Source: Closterium sp. NIES-65 (lineage: Eukaryota > Streptophyta > Zygnematophyceae > Desmidiales > Closteriaceae). From it: a stretch of 64,000 nucleotides of DNA. The DNA lies in contig CANXME010002312.1 in NCBI GenBank assembly GCA_948144175.1, positions 62,001 through 126,000 of the forward strand. Reading direction: 5' to 3'. The stretch's first letter is position 1. Each line of letters opens with the position of its first letter. Below, piece by piece: positions 1 through 11,351 of the stretch. The position numbers and the translations under genes were made by a program. The notes under the pieces were generated by a model. The model saw only the letters and a list, made by a program, of their open reading frames with translations, was not told the DNA's origin and searched no databases.

Positions 1-3000
1 GTCCAGGAGTTGCCTGTTCCACGAGCGTGCCTGGTCCTGGAGCTTGCCTTGTCCAAGAGCTTTCTTGGTCCGTTAGCTTGCCTCGTCCAGGAGCTTGCCT
101 GGTCCAGGAGCGAGCATGGTCTACGAGCGTGCTTGGTCCAGGAGCTTGCCTAGTCCAGGAGCTTGCCTGGTCAAGGAGCTTGCCTGGTTCGGGAGCTTGC
201 CTGGTCCTGGAGCTTGCATGGTCCACAAGCCTGCCTGGTCCAAGAGCTTGCCTGGTTTAAGAGCGTGCATGGTCCACGAGTGTGCCTGGTCCAGGAGCTT
301 GCCTGGTCCAGGAGCTTGCCTATTCCAAAAGCTTGCTTGGTCCAGAAGCCTGCCTGGTCCAAGAGCTTGCCTGGTCAAGGAGCGTGCCTGGTCCAAGAGC
401 TTGCGTGGTCTAGGAGCTTGCGCGGTCCAGGAGCTTGCCTGGTCCACGAGCTTGCCTGATCCACGAGCTTGCCTGGTCCACGAGCTTGCCTGGTCCAGGA
501 GCTTGCCTGGTCCAGGAGCTTGCCTGGTCCATGAGCTTGCCTGTTCCACGAGCGTGCCTGGTCTACGAGCTTGCCTTGTCCAGGAGCTTTCTTGGTCCAA
601 GAGCTTGCCTGGTCCAGGAGCTTGCCTGGTCCAAGAGCTTGCCTGGTTCAGGAGCTTGCCTGGTCCAGGAGCTTGCCTGGTCTAGGAGCTTGCCTGGTCC
701 AAGAGCTTGCCTGGTCGAGGAGCTTGCCCGGTCCACGAGCTTGTCTGGTCCAGGAGCGTGTCGATCCACTAGCTTGCGTGGTCCAAGAGCGTGCCTGGTC
801 CAGGAGTGTGCCTGGTCTACGAGCGAGCCTGGTCCAGGAGCTTGCCTGGTCTAGGAGCTTGCCTGGTCAAGGAGCTTGCCTGGTCCGGGAGCTTGCCTGG
901 TCCAGGTGCTTGCTTGGTCCACGAGCCTGCCTGGTCCAAGAGCTTGCCTGGTCCAAGAGCGTGCATGGTCCACGAGCGTGCCTGGTCCAGGAGCTTGCCT
1001 AGTCCAAAAGCTTGCTTGGTCCAGAAGCCTGCCCGGTCCAAGAGCTTGCCAGGTCCAGGAGCGTGCCTGGTCCAAGAGCTTGCGTGGTCTAGGAGCTTGC
1101 GTGGTCCAGGAGCTTGCGTGGTCCAGGCAAGCTCCTGGACCTGGACCAGGCAAGCTCCTGGACCTGGTCCAGGTCGTGCCTGGTCCACGAGCCTGCCTGG
1201 TCCAAGAGCTTGCCTGGTCCAAGAGCGTGCATGGTCCACGAGCGTGCCTGGTCCAGGAGCTTGCCTGGTCCAAAAGCTTGCTTGGTCCAGAAGCCTGCCC
1301 GATCCAAGAGCTTGCCTGGTCCAGAAGCGTGCCTGGTCCAAGAGCTTGCGTGGTCTAGGAGCTTGCGTGGTCCAGGAGCTTGCCTGGTCCACGAGCTTGC
1401 CTGGTCCAAGAGCTTGCCTGGTCCAAGAGCTTGCCTGGTCTAGGAGCTTGCCTGGTCTAGGAGCTTGCCTGGTCTAGGAGCTTGCCTGGTCTAGGAGCTC
1501 TCCTGGTCTAGGAGCTTGCCTGGTCCAGGAGCGTGCCTGGTCCACGAGTTTGCCTGGTCCAGAAACTTGCTTGGTCTAGGAGCTTGCCTGGTCTAGGAGC
1601 TTGCATGGTCCAGGAGTGTGCCTGGTCCAGGAGCTTGCCTGGTCTAGGAGCTATCCTGGTCCAGGAGCTTGCCTGGTCCAGGAGCTTGCCTGGTCCAGGA
1701 GCTTGCCTTGTTCAAGAGCTTGCCTGTTCTAGGAGCTTGCCTGGTCCAGGAGCTTGCCTGGTCCAGGATCTTGCCTAGTCCAAGAGCTTGCCTGGTCGAG
1801 GAGCTTGCTTGGTCCACGAGCTTGCCTGGTCTAGGAGTGTGCCTGATCCACGAGCTTGCCTGGTCCAAGAGCGTGCCTTGTCCAGGAGCTTGCCTAGTCT
1901 ACGAGCGAGCCTAGTCCAGGAGCTTGCCCGGTCTAGGAGCTTGCCTGGTCAAGGAGCTTGTGTGGTCCAGGAGCTTGCCTGGTCCACGAGCCTGCCTGGT
2001 CCAAGAGCGTGCATAGTCCACGAGCGTGCGTGGTCCAGGAGCTTGCCTGGTCCAGGAGCTTGCCTGGTACAGGAGCTTGCCTGGTCCACGAGCCTGCCTG
2101 GTCCAAGAGCTTGCCTCGTTCAGGAGCGTGCATGGTCCACGACGTGCCTAGTCTTGGAGCTTGCCTGGTCTAGGACCTTGCCTGGTCCAAGAGCTTGCGT
2201 GGTCCAGGAGCGTGCCTAGTCCGAGAGCTTGCGTAGTCCAAGAGCTTGCATGGTCCAAGAGCTTGCCTGGTCCAGGAGCTTGCCTGGTCCAGGAGCTTGC
2301 CTCGTCCAAGAGCTTGCCTGGTCCAAGAGCTTGCGAGGTCCAGGAGCTTGCCTGGTCCAGGAGCTTGCCTGGTCTAGGAGCTTGTGTGGTCCAAGAGCTT
2401 GCCTGGTCCACGAGCCTGCCTGGTCCAAGAGCGTGCCTGGTCCGAGAGCTTGCGTAGTCCAGGAGCTTGCATGGTCCAAGAGCTTGCCTGGTCCAGGAGC
2501 TTGCCTGGTCCATGAGCTTGCCTCGTCCAAGAGCTTGCCTGGTCCAAGAGCTTGCGAGGTCCAGGAGCTTGCCTGGTCCAGGAGCTTGCCTGGTCTAGGA
2601 GCTTGCCTGGTCAAGGAGCTTCCTTGGTCCACGAGCGTGCCTGGTCTACGAGTTTGCCTGGTCCAGAAACTTGCCTGGTTCAGGAGCTTGCCTGGTCTAG
2701 GAGCTTGCATGGTCCAGGAGCGTGCCTGGTCTAGGAGCATGCCTGGTCGAGGAGCTATCCTGGTTGAGGAGCTTGCCTGGTCCAGGAGCTTGCCTTTTCA
2801 ACGAGTGTGCCTGGTCCAGGAGCTTGCCTTGTCCAGGAGCTTTCTTGGTCCGTGGGCTTGCCTGGTCCAGAAGCTTGCCTGGTCCAGGAGCTTGCCTGGT
2901 CCAAGAGCTTGCCTGGTCGAAGAGCTTGCGTGGTCCAGGAGCTTGCCTGGTCCAAGAGCTTGCCTGGTCTAGGAGCTTGCCTGGTCCAGGAGCTTGCCTT

Positions 3001-6000
3001 GTCTAGGAGCTTGCCTGGTCCAAGAGCTTGGGTAGTCTAGGAGCTTGGGTAGTCCAGAAGCTTGCCTGGTCTAGGAGCTTGCATGGTCCAGGAGCGTGCG
3101 TGGTCCAGGAGCTTGCCTGGTCCAGGAGCCATCCTGGTCCACGAGCTTGCCTGGTCCAGGAGCTTGCCTGGTCCAGGAGCTTGCCTATTCGAAGAGCGTG
3201 CTTGCCTGGTCCATGAACTTGCCTGGTCCAGGAGCTTGCCTAGTCAAGGAGCTTGCCTGGTCGAGGAGCTTGCCTAGTCCAGTAGCTTGCCTCGTTCAGG
3301 AGCTTGCGTGGTCTAGGAGCTTGCCTGGTCCAGGAGCTTGCCTGGTCCAGGTTTGTGCCTTGTCCACGAGTTTGCTTGGTCCAGAAGCTTGCCTGGTCCA
3401 AGAGCTTGCCTGGTCTAAGAGCTTGCATGGTCCAGGAGCGTGCGTGGTCCAAGAGCTTGCCTGGTCCAGGACCTATCCTTGTCCCGGAGCTTGCATGTTC
3501 CAGGAGCGTGCCTGGTCCAGGAGCTTGCCTGGTCCAGGAGCTTTCCTTTGTCCAGGAGCTATCCTGGTCCAGGAGCTTGCCTGGTCCAGGAGCTTGCCTG
3601 GTCCAGGAGCTTGCCTGTTCGAGGAGCGTGCCTGGTCCAAGAGCTTGCCTGGTCCAAGAGCGTGCATGGTTCACGAGCGTGCCTGGTCCATGAACTTGCC
3701 TGGTCAGGAGCTTGCCTAGTCAAGGAGCTTGCGTGGTCCAGGAGCTTGCCAGGTCCAAGAGCTTGCCTTGTTCAGGAGCTTGCCTGGTCTAGGAGCTTGC
3801 CTGGTCCAGGAGCTTGCCTGGTCCAGGTTCGTGCCTGGTCCACGAGTTTGCCTGGTCCAGAAGCTTGCCTGGTCCAGGAGCTTGCCTGGTCTAAGAGCTT
3901 GCATGGTCCAGGAGCGTGCCTGGTCCAAGAGCTTGCCTGGTCCAAGAGCTATCCTGGTCCAGGAGCTTGCCTGGTCCAGGAGATTGCCTGGTCCAAGAGC
4001 TTGCCTGTTCCAGGAGCGTGCCTGGTCGAAGAGCTTGCCTGGTCCAAGAGCGTGCATGGTCCACGAGCGTGCCTGGTCCAGGAGCTTGCCTGGTCCAGGA
4101 GCTTGCAGGGTCAAGGAGCTTGCCTGGTTTAGGAGCTTGCGTGAATCAGGAGCTTGCCTGGTCTAGGAGCTTGTCTGGTCCAGGTTCGTGCCTGGTCCAC
4201 GAGTTTGCCTGGTCCAGAAGCTTGCCTGGTCCAGGAGCTTGCCTGGTCTAAGAGCTTGCATGGTCCTGGAGCGTGCCTGGTCCAAGAGCTTGCCTGGTCC
4301 AAGAGCTATCCTGGTCCAGGAGCTTGCCTGGTCCAGGAGCTTGCCTGGTCCAGGAGCTTGCCTGTTCGAGGAGCGTGCCTGGTCCAAGAGCTTGCCTGGT
4401 CCAAGAGCGTGTATGGTCCACGAGCGTGCCTGGTCCATGAACTTGCCTGGTCAGGAGCTTGCCTAGTCAAGGAGCTTGCCTGTTCCAAGAGCTTGCGTGG
4501 TCCAGGAGCTTGCCTGGTCCAGGAGCTTGCTTGGTTCAAGAGCTTGCCTGGTCTAGGAGCTTGCCTGGTCCAGGAGCTTGCCTTGTCCAGGTTCGTGCCT
4601 GGTCCACGAGTTTGCTTGGTCGAGAAGCTTTCCTGGTCCAGGAGCTTGCCTGGTCTAAGAGCTTGCATGGTTCACGAGCGTGCGTGGTCCAAGAGCTTGC
4701 TTGGTCCAGGAGCTATCCTGGTCCAGGAGCTCGCCTGGTCCAGGAGATTGCCTGGTCCAAGAGCTTGCCTGTTCCAGGAGCGTGCCTGGTCCAAGAGCTT
4801 GCCTGGTCCAAGAGCGTGCATGGTCCACGAGCGTGCCTAGTCCAGGAGCTTGCTTGGTCTAGGAGCTTGCCTGGTCAAGGAGCTTGCCTGGTCCAGGAGC
4901 TTGCCTAGTCCAGGAGCTTGCCTTGTCCACGAGCCTGCCTGGTCCAAGAGCTTGCCTCGTCCGGGAGCGTGCACGGTCCACGAGCGTGCCTGGTCCAGGA
5001 GTTTGCCTGGTCCAGGAGCTTGCGTGGTACAATAGCTTGCTTGGTCCAGAAGCCTGCCTGGTCCAAGAGCTTGCCTGGTCTAAGAGCGTGCCAGGTCCAA
5101 GGGCTTGCGTGATCCAGGAGCTTGCGTGGTCGAGGAGCTTGCCTGGTCCAGGAGCTTCCCTGGTCCAGGAGCTTTCCTGGTCCAAGAGCTTGCCTGGTCC
5201 AAGAGCTTGCGTGGTCCAGGAGCTTGCCTGGTCCAGGAGCTTGTTTGGTCTTGGAGCTTGCCTGGTCCAGGAGCTTGCCAGGTCCAGGAGCTTGCCTGGT
5301 CAAAGAGCTTGCCTGGTCCAGGAGTTTGCCTGGTCCAGAAGCTTGCCTCGTCCAGGAGCTTGCCTGGTCTAGGAGATTGCATGGTCCAGGAGCGTGCCTG
5401 GTCCAGGAGCTTGCCTGGTCCACGAGCTATCCCGGTCCAGAAGCTTGCCTGGTCCAGGAGCTTGCCAGGTCCAGGAGCTTGCCTGTTCCACGAGCATTCC
5501 TGGTCCAGGAGCTTGCCTTGTCTAGGAGCTTTCTTGGTCCGTTAGCTTGCCTGGTCCAGGAGCTTGCCTTGTCCAGGAGCTTGCCTGGTCCAGGAGCTTG
5601 CGTGAACCAATAGCTTGCTTGATCCAGAAGCCTGCCTGGTCCAAGAGCTTGCCTAGTCCACGAGCGTGCCTGGTCCAAAAGCTTGCGTGGTCTAGGAGCT
5701 CGCGTGGTCCAGGAGCTTGCCTGGTCCAAGAGCTTGCCTGGTCTAGGAGCTTTGCCTGGTCCAAGAGCTTGCCTGGTCCAAGAGCTTGCGTGGTCCAGGA
5801 GCTTGCCTGGTCCAGGAGCTTGCCAGGTCTAGGAGCTTGCCTGGTCTAGGAGCTTGCCTGGTCCAGGAGCGTACCTGATCCACGAGTTTGCCTGGTCCAG
5901 AAGCTTGCCTGGTCCAGGAGCTTGCCTCGTCTAGGAGCTTGCATTGTCCAGGAGCTTGCCTGGTCCAGAAGCTTGCCTGGTCCAGGAGCTTGCCTGGTCC

Positions 6001-7020
6001 AGGAGCTTGCCTGTTTCACGAGCGTGCCTCGTCCACGAGCTTGCCTTGTCAAGGAGCTTTCTTGGTCCGTTAGCTTGCCTTGTCCACGAGCGTGCCTGAT
6101 CCACGAGCTTGCCTGGTCCGAGAGCATGCCTGGACCAGGAGTGTGCCTGGTCCACGAGCGAGCCTGGTCCAGGAGCTTGCCTGGTCCTGGAGCTTTCGTG
6201 GTCCAGGAGCTTGCCTGGTCCGGAAACTTGCCTGGTCCAGGAGCTTGCCTGGTCCTCGAGCCTGCCTGGTCCAAGAGCTTGCGTGGTCCAGGAGCTTTTG
6301 TGGTCCAGAAGCTTGCCTGGTCCAGGAGCTTGCCTGGTCCAAGAGCTTGCCTGGTCCAAGAGCTTGCGTGGTCTAGAAGCTTGCCTGGTCCACGAGCTTG
6401 CCTGGTCTAGGAGCTTGCCTGGTCCAGGAGCTTGCTTGGTCCAGGAGCGTGCTTGGTCCACGAGTTTGCCTGGTCTAGAAGCTTGCCTGGTCCAAGAGCT
6501 TGCCTGGTCTAGGAGCTTGCATGGTCTAGGAGCGTGCCTAGTCCAGGAGCTAGCCTGGTCGAGGAGCTATCCTGGTCCAGGAGCTTGCATGGTCCAGGAG
6601 CTTGCCTAGTCTAGGAGCTTGCCTGTTCCACGAGCATGCCTGGTCCAGGAGCTTGCCTTGTCCAGGAGCTTTCTTGGTCCGTTTGCTTGCCTGGTCCAGG
6701 AGCTTGCCTGGTCCAGGAGCTTGCCTGGTCCAGGAGCTTGCCTGGTCCACGAGCCTGCTTGGTCCGAGAGCTTGCCTGGTCTTTGAGCTTGTCTGGTCTT
6801 TGAGCTTGCCTGGTCCAGGAGCTTTCCTGGTCTAGGACCTTGCGTGGTCCAAGAGCTTGCTTGGTCCAGAAGCCTGCCTCGTCCACGAACTTGCCTGGTC
6901 CAAGAGCGTGCCTTGTCGAAAGCTTGCGTAGTCCAGGAGCTTGCCTCGTCCAAGAGCTTGCCTGGTCCAAGAGCTTGCGTGGTCCAGGAGCTTGCCTGGT
7001 CCAGGAGCTTGCCTGGTCCA
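1..7020. repeat. 17-bp minisatellite array
   Basis: The whole stretch is a tandem array of a 17-bp unit, consensus GAGCTTGCCTGGTCCAG, in roughly 410 imperfect copies. Common variants are GTCTAG, GTCCAAG and GTCCACG for the GTCCAG part and GCGTGC for GCTTGC. The array is already under way at base 1, so its left end lies outside the window. Longer-period order is visible: a block starting CAGGTTCGTGCC recurs near 3826, 4182 and 4589, at spacings close to multiples of 17. Because 17 is not a multiple of 3 and the unit lacks stops, long frames with a 17-residue cycle appear on both strands. I see no codon bias, start context or domain, so I do not call a gene here. Confidence 0.97.
1123..1172 (-). 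other. Inverted patch inside the 17-bp array
   Basis: About 50 bp of the minisatellite lie in the opposite orientation: the complement of the unit (AGGCAAGCTCCTGGACC) appears twice. Blocks on either side of it (about 918-1050 and 1186-1320) are near copies of each other. This suggests that a segmental duplication of the array and a small inversion arose together. It is the only clear strand switch I noticed in the 7-kb array. Confidence 0.85.
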
Positions 7021-9488
7021 CGAGCGTCCACGTCCATGTCCAAGTCCACGTCCTTGTCTACGTCCACGTCCACGTCCATGTCCACGTCCATGTCCACGTC
7101 CACGTCCACGTCCATGTCCACGTCCACGTCCACGTCCATGTCCACGTCCATGTCCACGTCCACGTCCACGTCCACGACCACGTCCACGTCTACGTCCACG
7201 TCCACGTCCACGTCTAAGTCCACGTCCACGTCCACGTCCACGTCCACATCCACGACCATGTCTTCGTCCACGTCCACGTCCACGTCCATGTCCACGTCCA
7301 AGTTCTCCACGTCCACGTCTACGTCCACGTCGACGTCCACGTACATGTCCACGTCCAGGTCCACGTCCACGTCCACGTCCATGTCCAGGTCCACGTCCAT
7401 GTCCACGTCCACGTCCACGTCCACGTCCACGCCTATCTCCACGTCCAAGTCCTCCACGTCCACGTCCACGTCCACGTCCATGTCCACGTCCACGTCCACG
7501 TCCATGTCCACGTCCACGTCCACGTCTTCGTCCACGTCCACGTCCACGTCCACGTCCATGTCCACGTCCATGTCCACGTCCACGTCCACGTCCACGTCCA
7601 TGTCCACGTCCATGTCCACGTCCACGTCGACGTCCACGTCCAGGTCCACGTCCACGTCCAGGTCCACGTCCACGTCCACGTCCACGTCGATGTCCAGGTC
7701 CACGTCCACGTCCACGTCCACGTCCACGTCGATGTCCAGGTCCACGTCCACGTCCACGTCCGCGTCCACGTCCACGTCCACGTCCGCGTCCGTCCACGTC
7801 CGCGTCCACGTCCACGTCCACGTCCGCGTCCGTCCACGTCCACGTCCGCGTCCGTCCACGTCCACGTCCACGTCCACGTCCGCGTCCGTCCATGTCCACG
7901 TCCACGTCCGCGTCCACGTCCACGTCCACGTCCACGTCCGCGTCCGTCCACGTCCACGTCCATGTCCACGCACGTCCACGTCCACGTCCACGTCCCCGTC
8001 CACGTCCACGTCCACGTCCACGTCCACGTCCACGTCCACGTCTACCTCGACGTCCACGTCCCCGTCCACGTCCACGTCCACGTCCACGTCCACGTCCACG
8101 TCCAAGTCTTCGTCCACGTCCATGTCCACGTCCACGTCCACGTCCACGTCCATGTCCACGTCCACGTCCACGTCCACGTCCATGTCCACCTCCACGTCAC
8201 GTCCACGTCCACGTCCATGTCCACGTCCACGTCCACGTCCACGTCCACGACCAAGTCCACGTCCACGTCCACGTCCACGACCAAGTCCACGTCCACGTCC
8301 ACGTCCACGTCCACGTCCACGTCCACTTCCACGTCCAGGTCCACGTCCACGTCCACGTCCACGTCCACGTCCAGGTCCACGTCCACGTCCACGTCCACGT
8401 CCACGTCCACGTCCACGTCCACGACCACGTCCACCTCCACGACCACGTCCACGTCCACGTCCACGTCCACGTCCACGTCCACGTCACGTCCACGTCCACG
8501 TCCAGGTCCACGTCCACGTCCACGTCCACGTCCACGACCAAGTCCACGTCCACGTCCACGACCAAGTCCACGTCCACGTCCACGTCCACGTCCACGTCCA
8601 TGTCCACGTCCACGTCCAGGTCCACGTCCATGTCCAGGTCCACGTCCACGTCCACGTCCACGACCACGTCCACGTCCACGTCCACGTCCACGTCCACGTC
8701 CACGTCCACGTCCACGTCCACGTCCAAGTCCACGTCCACGTCCACGACCACGTCCACGTCCACGTCCACGTCCACGACAATGTCTTCGTCCACGTCCACG
8801 TCCACGTCCACGTCCACGTCCACGTGCACGTCCACGTCCACGTCCACGTCCACGTCCACGTCCACGTCCACGTCCACGTCCAGGTCCACGTCCACGTCCA
8901 CGTCCACGTCCACGACCAAGTCCACGTCCACGTCCACGACCAAGTCCACGTCCACGTCCACGTCCACGTCCACGTCCATGTCCACGTCCACGTCCAGGTC
9001 CACGTCCATGTCCAGGTCCACGTCCACGTCCACGTCCACGACCACGTCCACGTCCACGTCCACGTCCACGTCCACGTCCACGTCCACGTCCAAGTCCACG
9101 TCCACGTCCACGACCACGTCCACGTCCACGTCCACGTCCACGACAATGTCTTCGTCCACGTCCACGTCCACGTCCACGTCCACGTCCACGTCCACGTCCA
9201 CGTGCACGTCCACGTCCACGTCCACGTCCACGTCCACGTCCACGTCCACGTCCACATCACGTCCACGTCCACGTCCACGTCCACGACCACGTCCACGTCC
9301 ACGTCCACGTCCACGTCCACGTCCATGTCCACGTCCACGTCCACGTCCATGTCCACGTCCAAGTCCTCCACGTCCACGTCCACGTCCACGTCCACGTCCA
9401 TGTCCACGTCCAAGTTCTCCACGTCCACGTCCACCTCCACGTCCACGTCCATGTCCACGTCCATGTCCATGTCCACGTCCACGTCCAC
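7021..9488. repeat. Hexanucleotide (TCCACG)n array
   Basis: A pure 6-bp tandem array of about 410 units with scattered single-base variants (TCCATG, TCCAAG, TCCAGG, TCTTCG, ACCACG). A few one-base phase slips occur, for example near 8197, 8484 and 9255, which is why translated frames switch between dipeptide patterns. All six frames are largely open: Thr-Ser, Pro-Arg and His-Val on one strand, Asp-Val, Trp-Thr and Gly-Arg on the other. A block of 366 bp (61 units), marked by GACAATGTCTTCG at 8776 and 9142, is duplicated in tandem. No gene is called. The unit resembles the TCCACGAGCGTG variant of the neighbouring 17-bp repeat. Confidence 0.97.
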
Positions 9489-10173
9489 CATTTTCTCTAC
9501 ATATTTGCGTTAGTTACCTTTCAAACCCTTACGTTCACTAGATGAATTTATTTCCTTCCTTCTATTTGAGTGAGACCACTAGATTTCGTGTACTATGCGA
9601 GATCTGAGCAGTTCCGTTCTCCCAGGCATTTGCACTCTAAGTTCCCATACTGACCGACCTGGCCAATGCACCATTTTCCATATACATACGCATTAGATTC
9701 CTTTCGAACCTTATTAGCTAACTAGATTTATATATTTCCCACCTTCTGATCGAGTGAGACCGCTAGATTCCCTTTACTTTTTGAGAAATGAGCGTTTCCG
9801 TTCTCCTTGGCCCTAGTTGCACTATAAGTGCGAAATGCCGGCCAGACTGGCCGATGCACAATTTTCTCTACACATGTACGTTAGTTACCTTTCAAACCCT
9901 TACGTTCACTAGATGAATATATTTCCTACTTTCTATTTGAGTGAGACCACTTGATTCCGTGTACTATGCGAGATCTGAGCGCTTCCGTTCTCCCTGGCAT
10001 TTGCATTTTAAGTTCCGATACGGACCGACCTGGCCAATGCACCATTTTCTCTATACATGTGCGTTGAATACATTTCAAACCTTTTTAGCTGACTAGATTT
10101 ATATATTTCCCACCTTCTGATCGAGTGAGACCGTTAGATTCCCTTTACTTTTTGAGAAACGAGCGTTTCCGTT
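9489..10173. repeat. 371-bp dimeric satellite, block 1
   Basis: First block of the window-wide satellite, beginning directly at the end of the hexamer array with a shared CACC at the joint. It holds slightly under two 371-bp dimers, including the variant half that reads GTGCGTTGAATACATTTC. It ends at the CCGTT target duplication of the first copia insertion. Confidence 0.93.
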
Positions 10174-10305
10174 TGTCAGAACTTATAGCTTACTTGTTTC
10201 TGTAGGCTATAGTGGGGTATCCCATAGGGGGTACAACCCAATTAGGGTTTCCTATTTGTACTCACTTCGTTCATAGTCATTTCATTCTCGTTCTTTGTTT
10301 CCACA
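10174..10305 (+). repeat. 5' LTR of copy 1
   Basis: 132 bp, starting TGTCAGAACTTATAG and ending TTTCCACA, so it has the usual TG...CA ends. It contains the block GTAGGCTATAGTGGGGTA that all copia LTRs in the window share. It differs from its partner at 17538-17669 at two positions. Confidence 0.96.
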
Positions 10306-10320
10306 TGGAATCAGAGCAGG
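10306..10320 (+). other. Primer-binding site, copy 1
   Basis: TGGAATCAGAGCAGG begins directly after the LTR. The plant initiator-Met tRNA complement is TGGTATCAGAGC, so this site differs by one base in the first twelve. First-strand cDNA synthesis would start here. Confidence 0.85.
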
Positions 10321-10339
10321 TTCCCTCCTAGGGACTGCT
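10315..10339 (+). other. Stem-loop after the primer site, copy 1
   Basis: AGCAG pairs with CTGCT, and inside it TCCCT pairs with AGGGA around a CCT loop. Every other copia copy here has a stem at the same place built from partly different bases, which suggests a conserved RNA structure. Confidence 0.6.
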
Positions 10340-10392
10340 TCTAGGGCCCACCGAACCGCGCCCCGAGGCGCGTTTTTTTTTAGCGACCCGTT

Positions 10393-10995
10393 GTGTCGCC
10401 CCTAGCGGACCGTTGCGCCGCCCTTCCCCTCGCGGCTCCGCCGCCCTTCCCTAGCGGCCCCGCCGCCCTTCGATCGCGGCCCCGCCGCCCTCTGCTACGC
10501 GGCCCCGCCGCCGCCCTTCGATCGCGGCCCCGCAGCCCTCAGCTACGCGGCCCCGCCGCCCTCTGCCTCGCGGCCCCGCCGCCCTCTGCTACGCGGCCCC
10601 GCCGCCCTCTGCTACGCGGCCCCGCCGCCCTCTGCTACGCGGCCCCGCCGCCCTTCGATCGCGGCCCCGCCGCCCTTTGCCACGCGGCCCCGCCGCCCTC
10701 TACTACGCGGCCCCGCCGCCCTCTGCTACGCGGCCCCGCCGCCCTTCGATCGCGGCCCCGCCGCCCTCTGCTACGCGGCCTCGCCGCCCTCTGCTACGCG
10801 GCCCCGCCGCCCCCTGCTACGCGGCCCCGCCGCTCTCTTCGGTCGCGGCCCCGCCGCCCTCTGCTACGCGGCCCCGCCGCCCTCTGCTACGCGGCCCCGC
10901 CGCCCTCTGCTACGCGGCCCCGCCGCCCTCTGCTACGCGGCCCCGCCGCTCTCTTCGGTCGCGGCCCCGCCGCCACTCTGCTACGCGGCCCCGCC
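10393..10995 (+). repeat. 23-bp minisatellite in the copy 1 leader
   Basis: A GC-rich tandem repeat of about 23 bp (GCCGCCCTCTGCTACGCGGCCCC and variants) fills the first half of the leader. It is followed to about 11290 by shorter GAGCCGCC-type repeats. The reading frame of gag-pol stays open through much of this, giving Ala-Pro-Arg-rich sequence. The first credible start is the conserved MATPN methionine at 11352, so I treat this stretch as untranslated leader. Confidence 0.9.
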
Positions 10996-11351
10996 GATCC
11001 GCCCAGCAGCAGCCGCCGCCGCCTGAGCCGCCGCCGAGCCGCCGCCGAGCCGTCGCCGAGCCGCCGCCGAGCCGCCGCCCGAGCCGCCGCCGAGCCGCCA
11101 GAGCCGCCGCCGAGCCGCCCGTGACGCCCGAGCCGCCCGCGCCGCCCAGCAGCAGCCGAGCCGCCGCCGAGCCGCCGCCGCCTGAGCCGCCGCCGAGCCG
11201 CCGCCGAGCCGCCGCCGATCCGCCGCCGAGCCGCCGCCCGGGCGCCGCCGAGCCGCCCGCGCCGCCCGAGCCGCCTGCGGAGCCGTGCTGCTGTTCCTCT
11301 GCTGCTGACCTACCCGCCTCTCCCAGCCCGGTGAGATTTTCAGCTGCTGTC

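Noticed and set aside
1-7020. Regularly spaced short repeats suggesting a CRISPR array
   Set aside because: Units are contiguous with no unique spacers, no cas genes are present, and the window is eukaryotic.
95-7021. Many long frames with a 17-residue cycle on both strands
   Set aside because: They follow from a stop-free 17-bp unit read in all phases, overlap each other on both strands and show no gene-like features.
6606-9545. Long frames of Asp-Val, Thr-Ser, His-Val and Pro-Arg dipeptides, one resembling an acidic calcium-binding protein
   Set aside because: All six frames of a hexanucleotide repeat are open. Frames change at one-base slips and run into satellite.
10677-11351. N-terminal extension of gag-pol into the leader of copy 1
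   Set aside because: The frame is open, but the sequence is a 23-bp repeat that other copies replace with unrelated leaders, whereas the MATPN start is shared.
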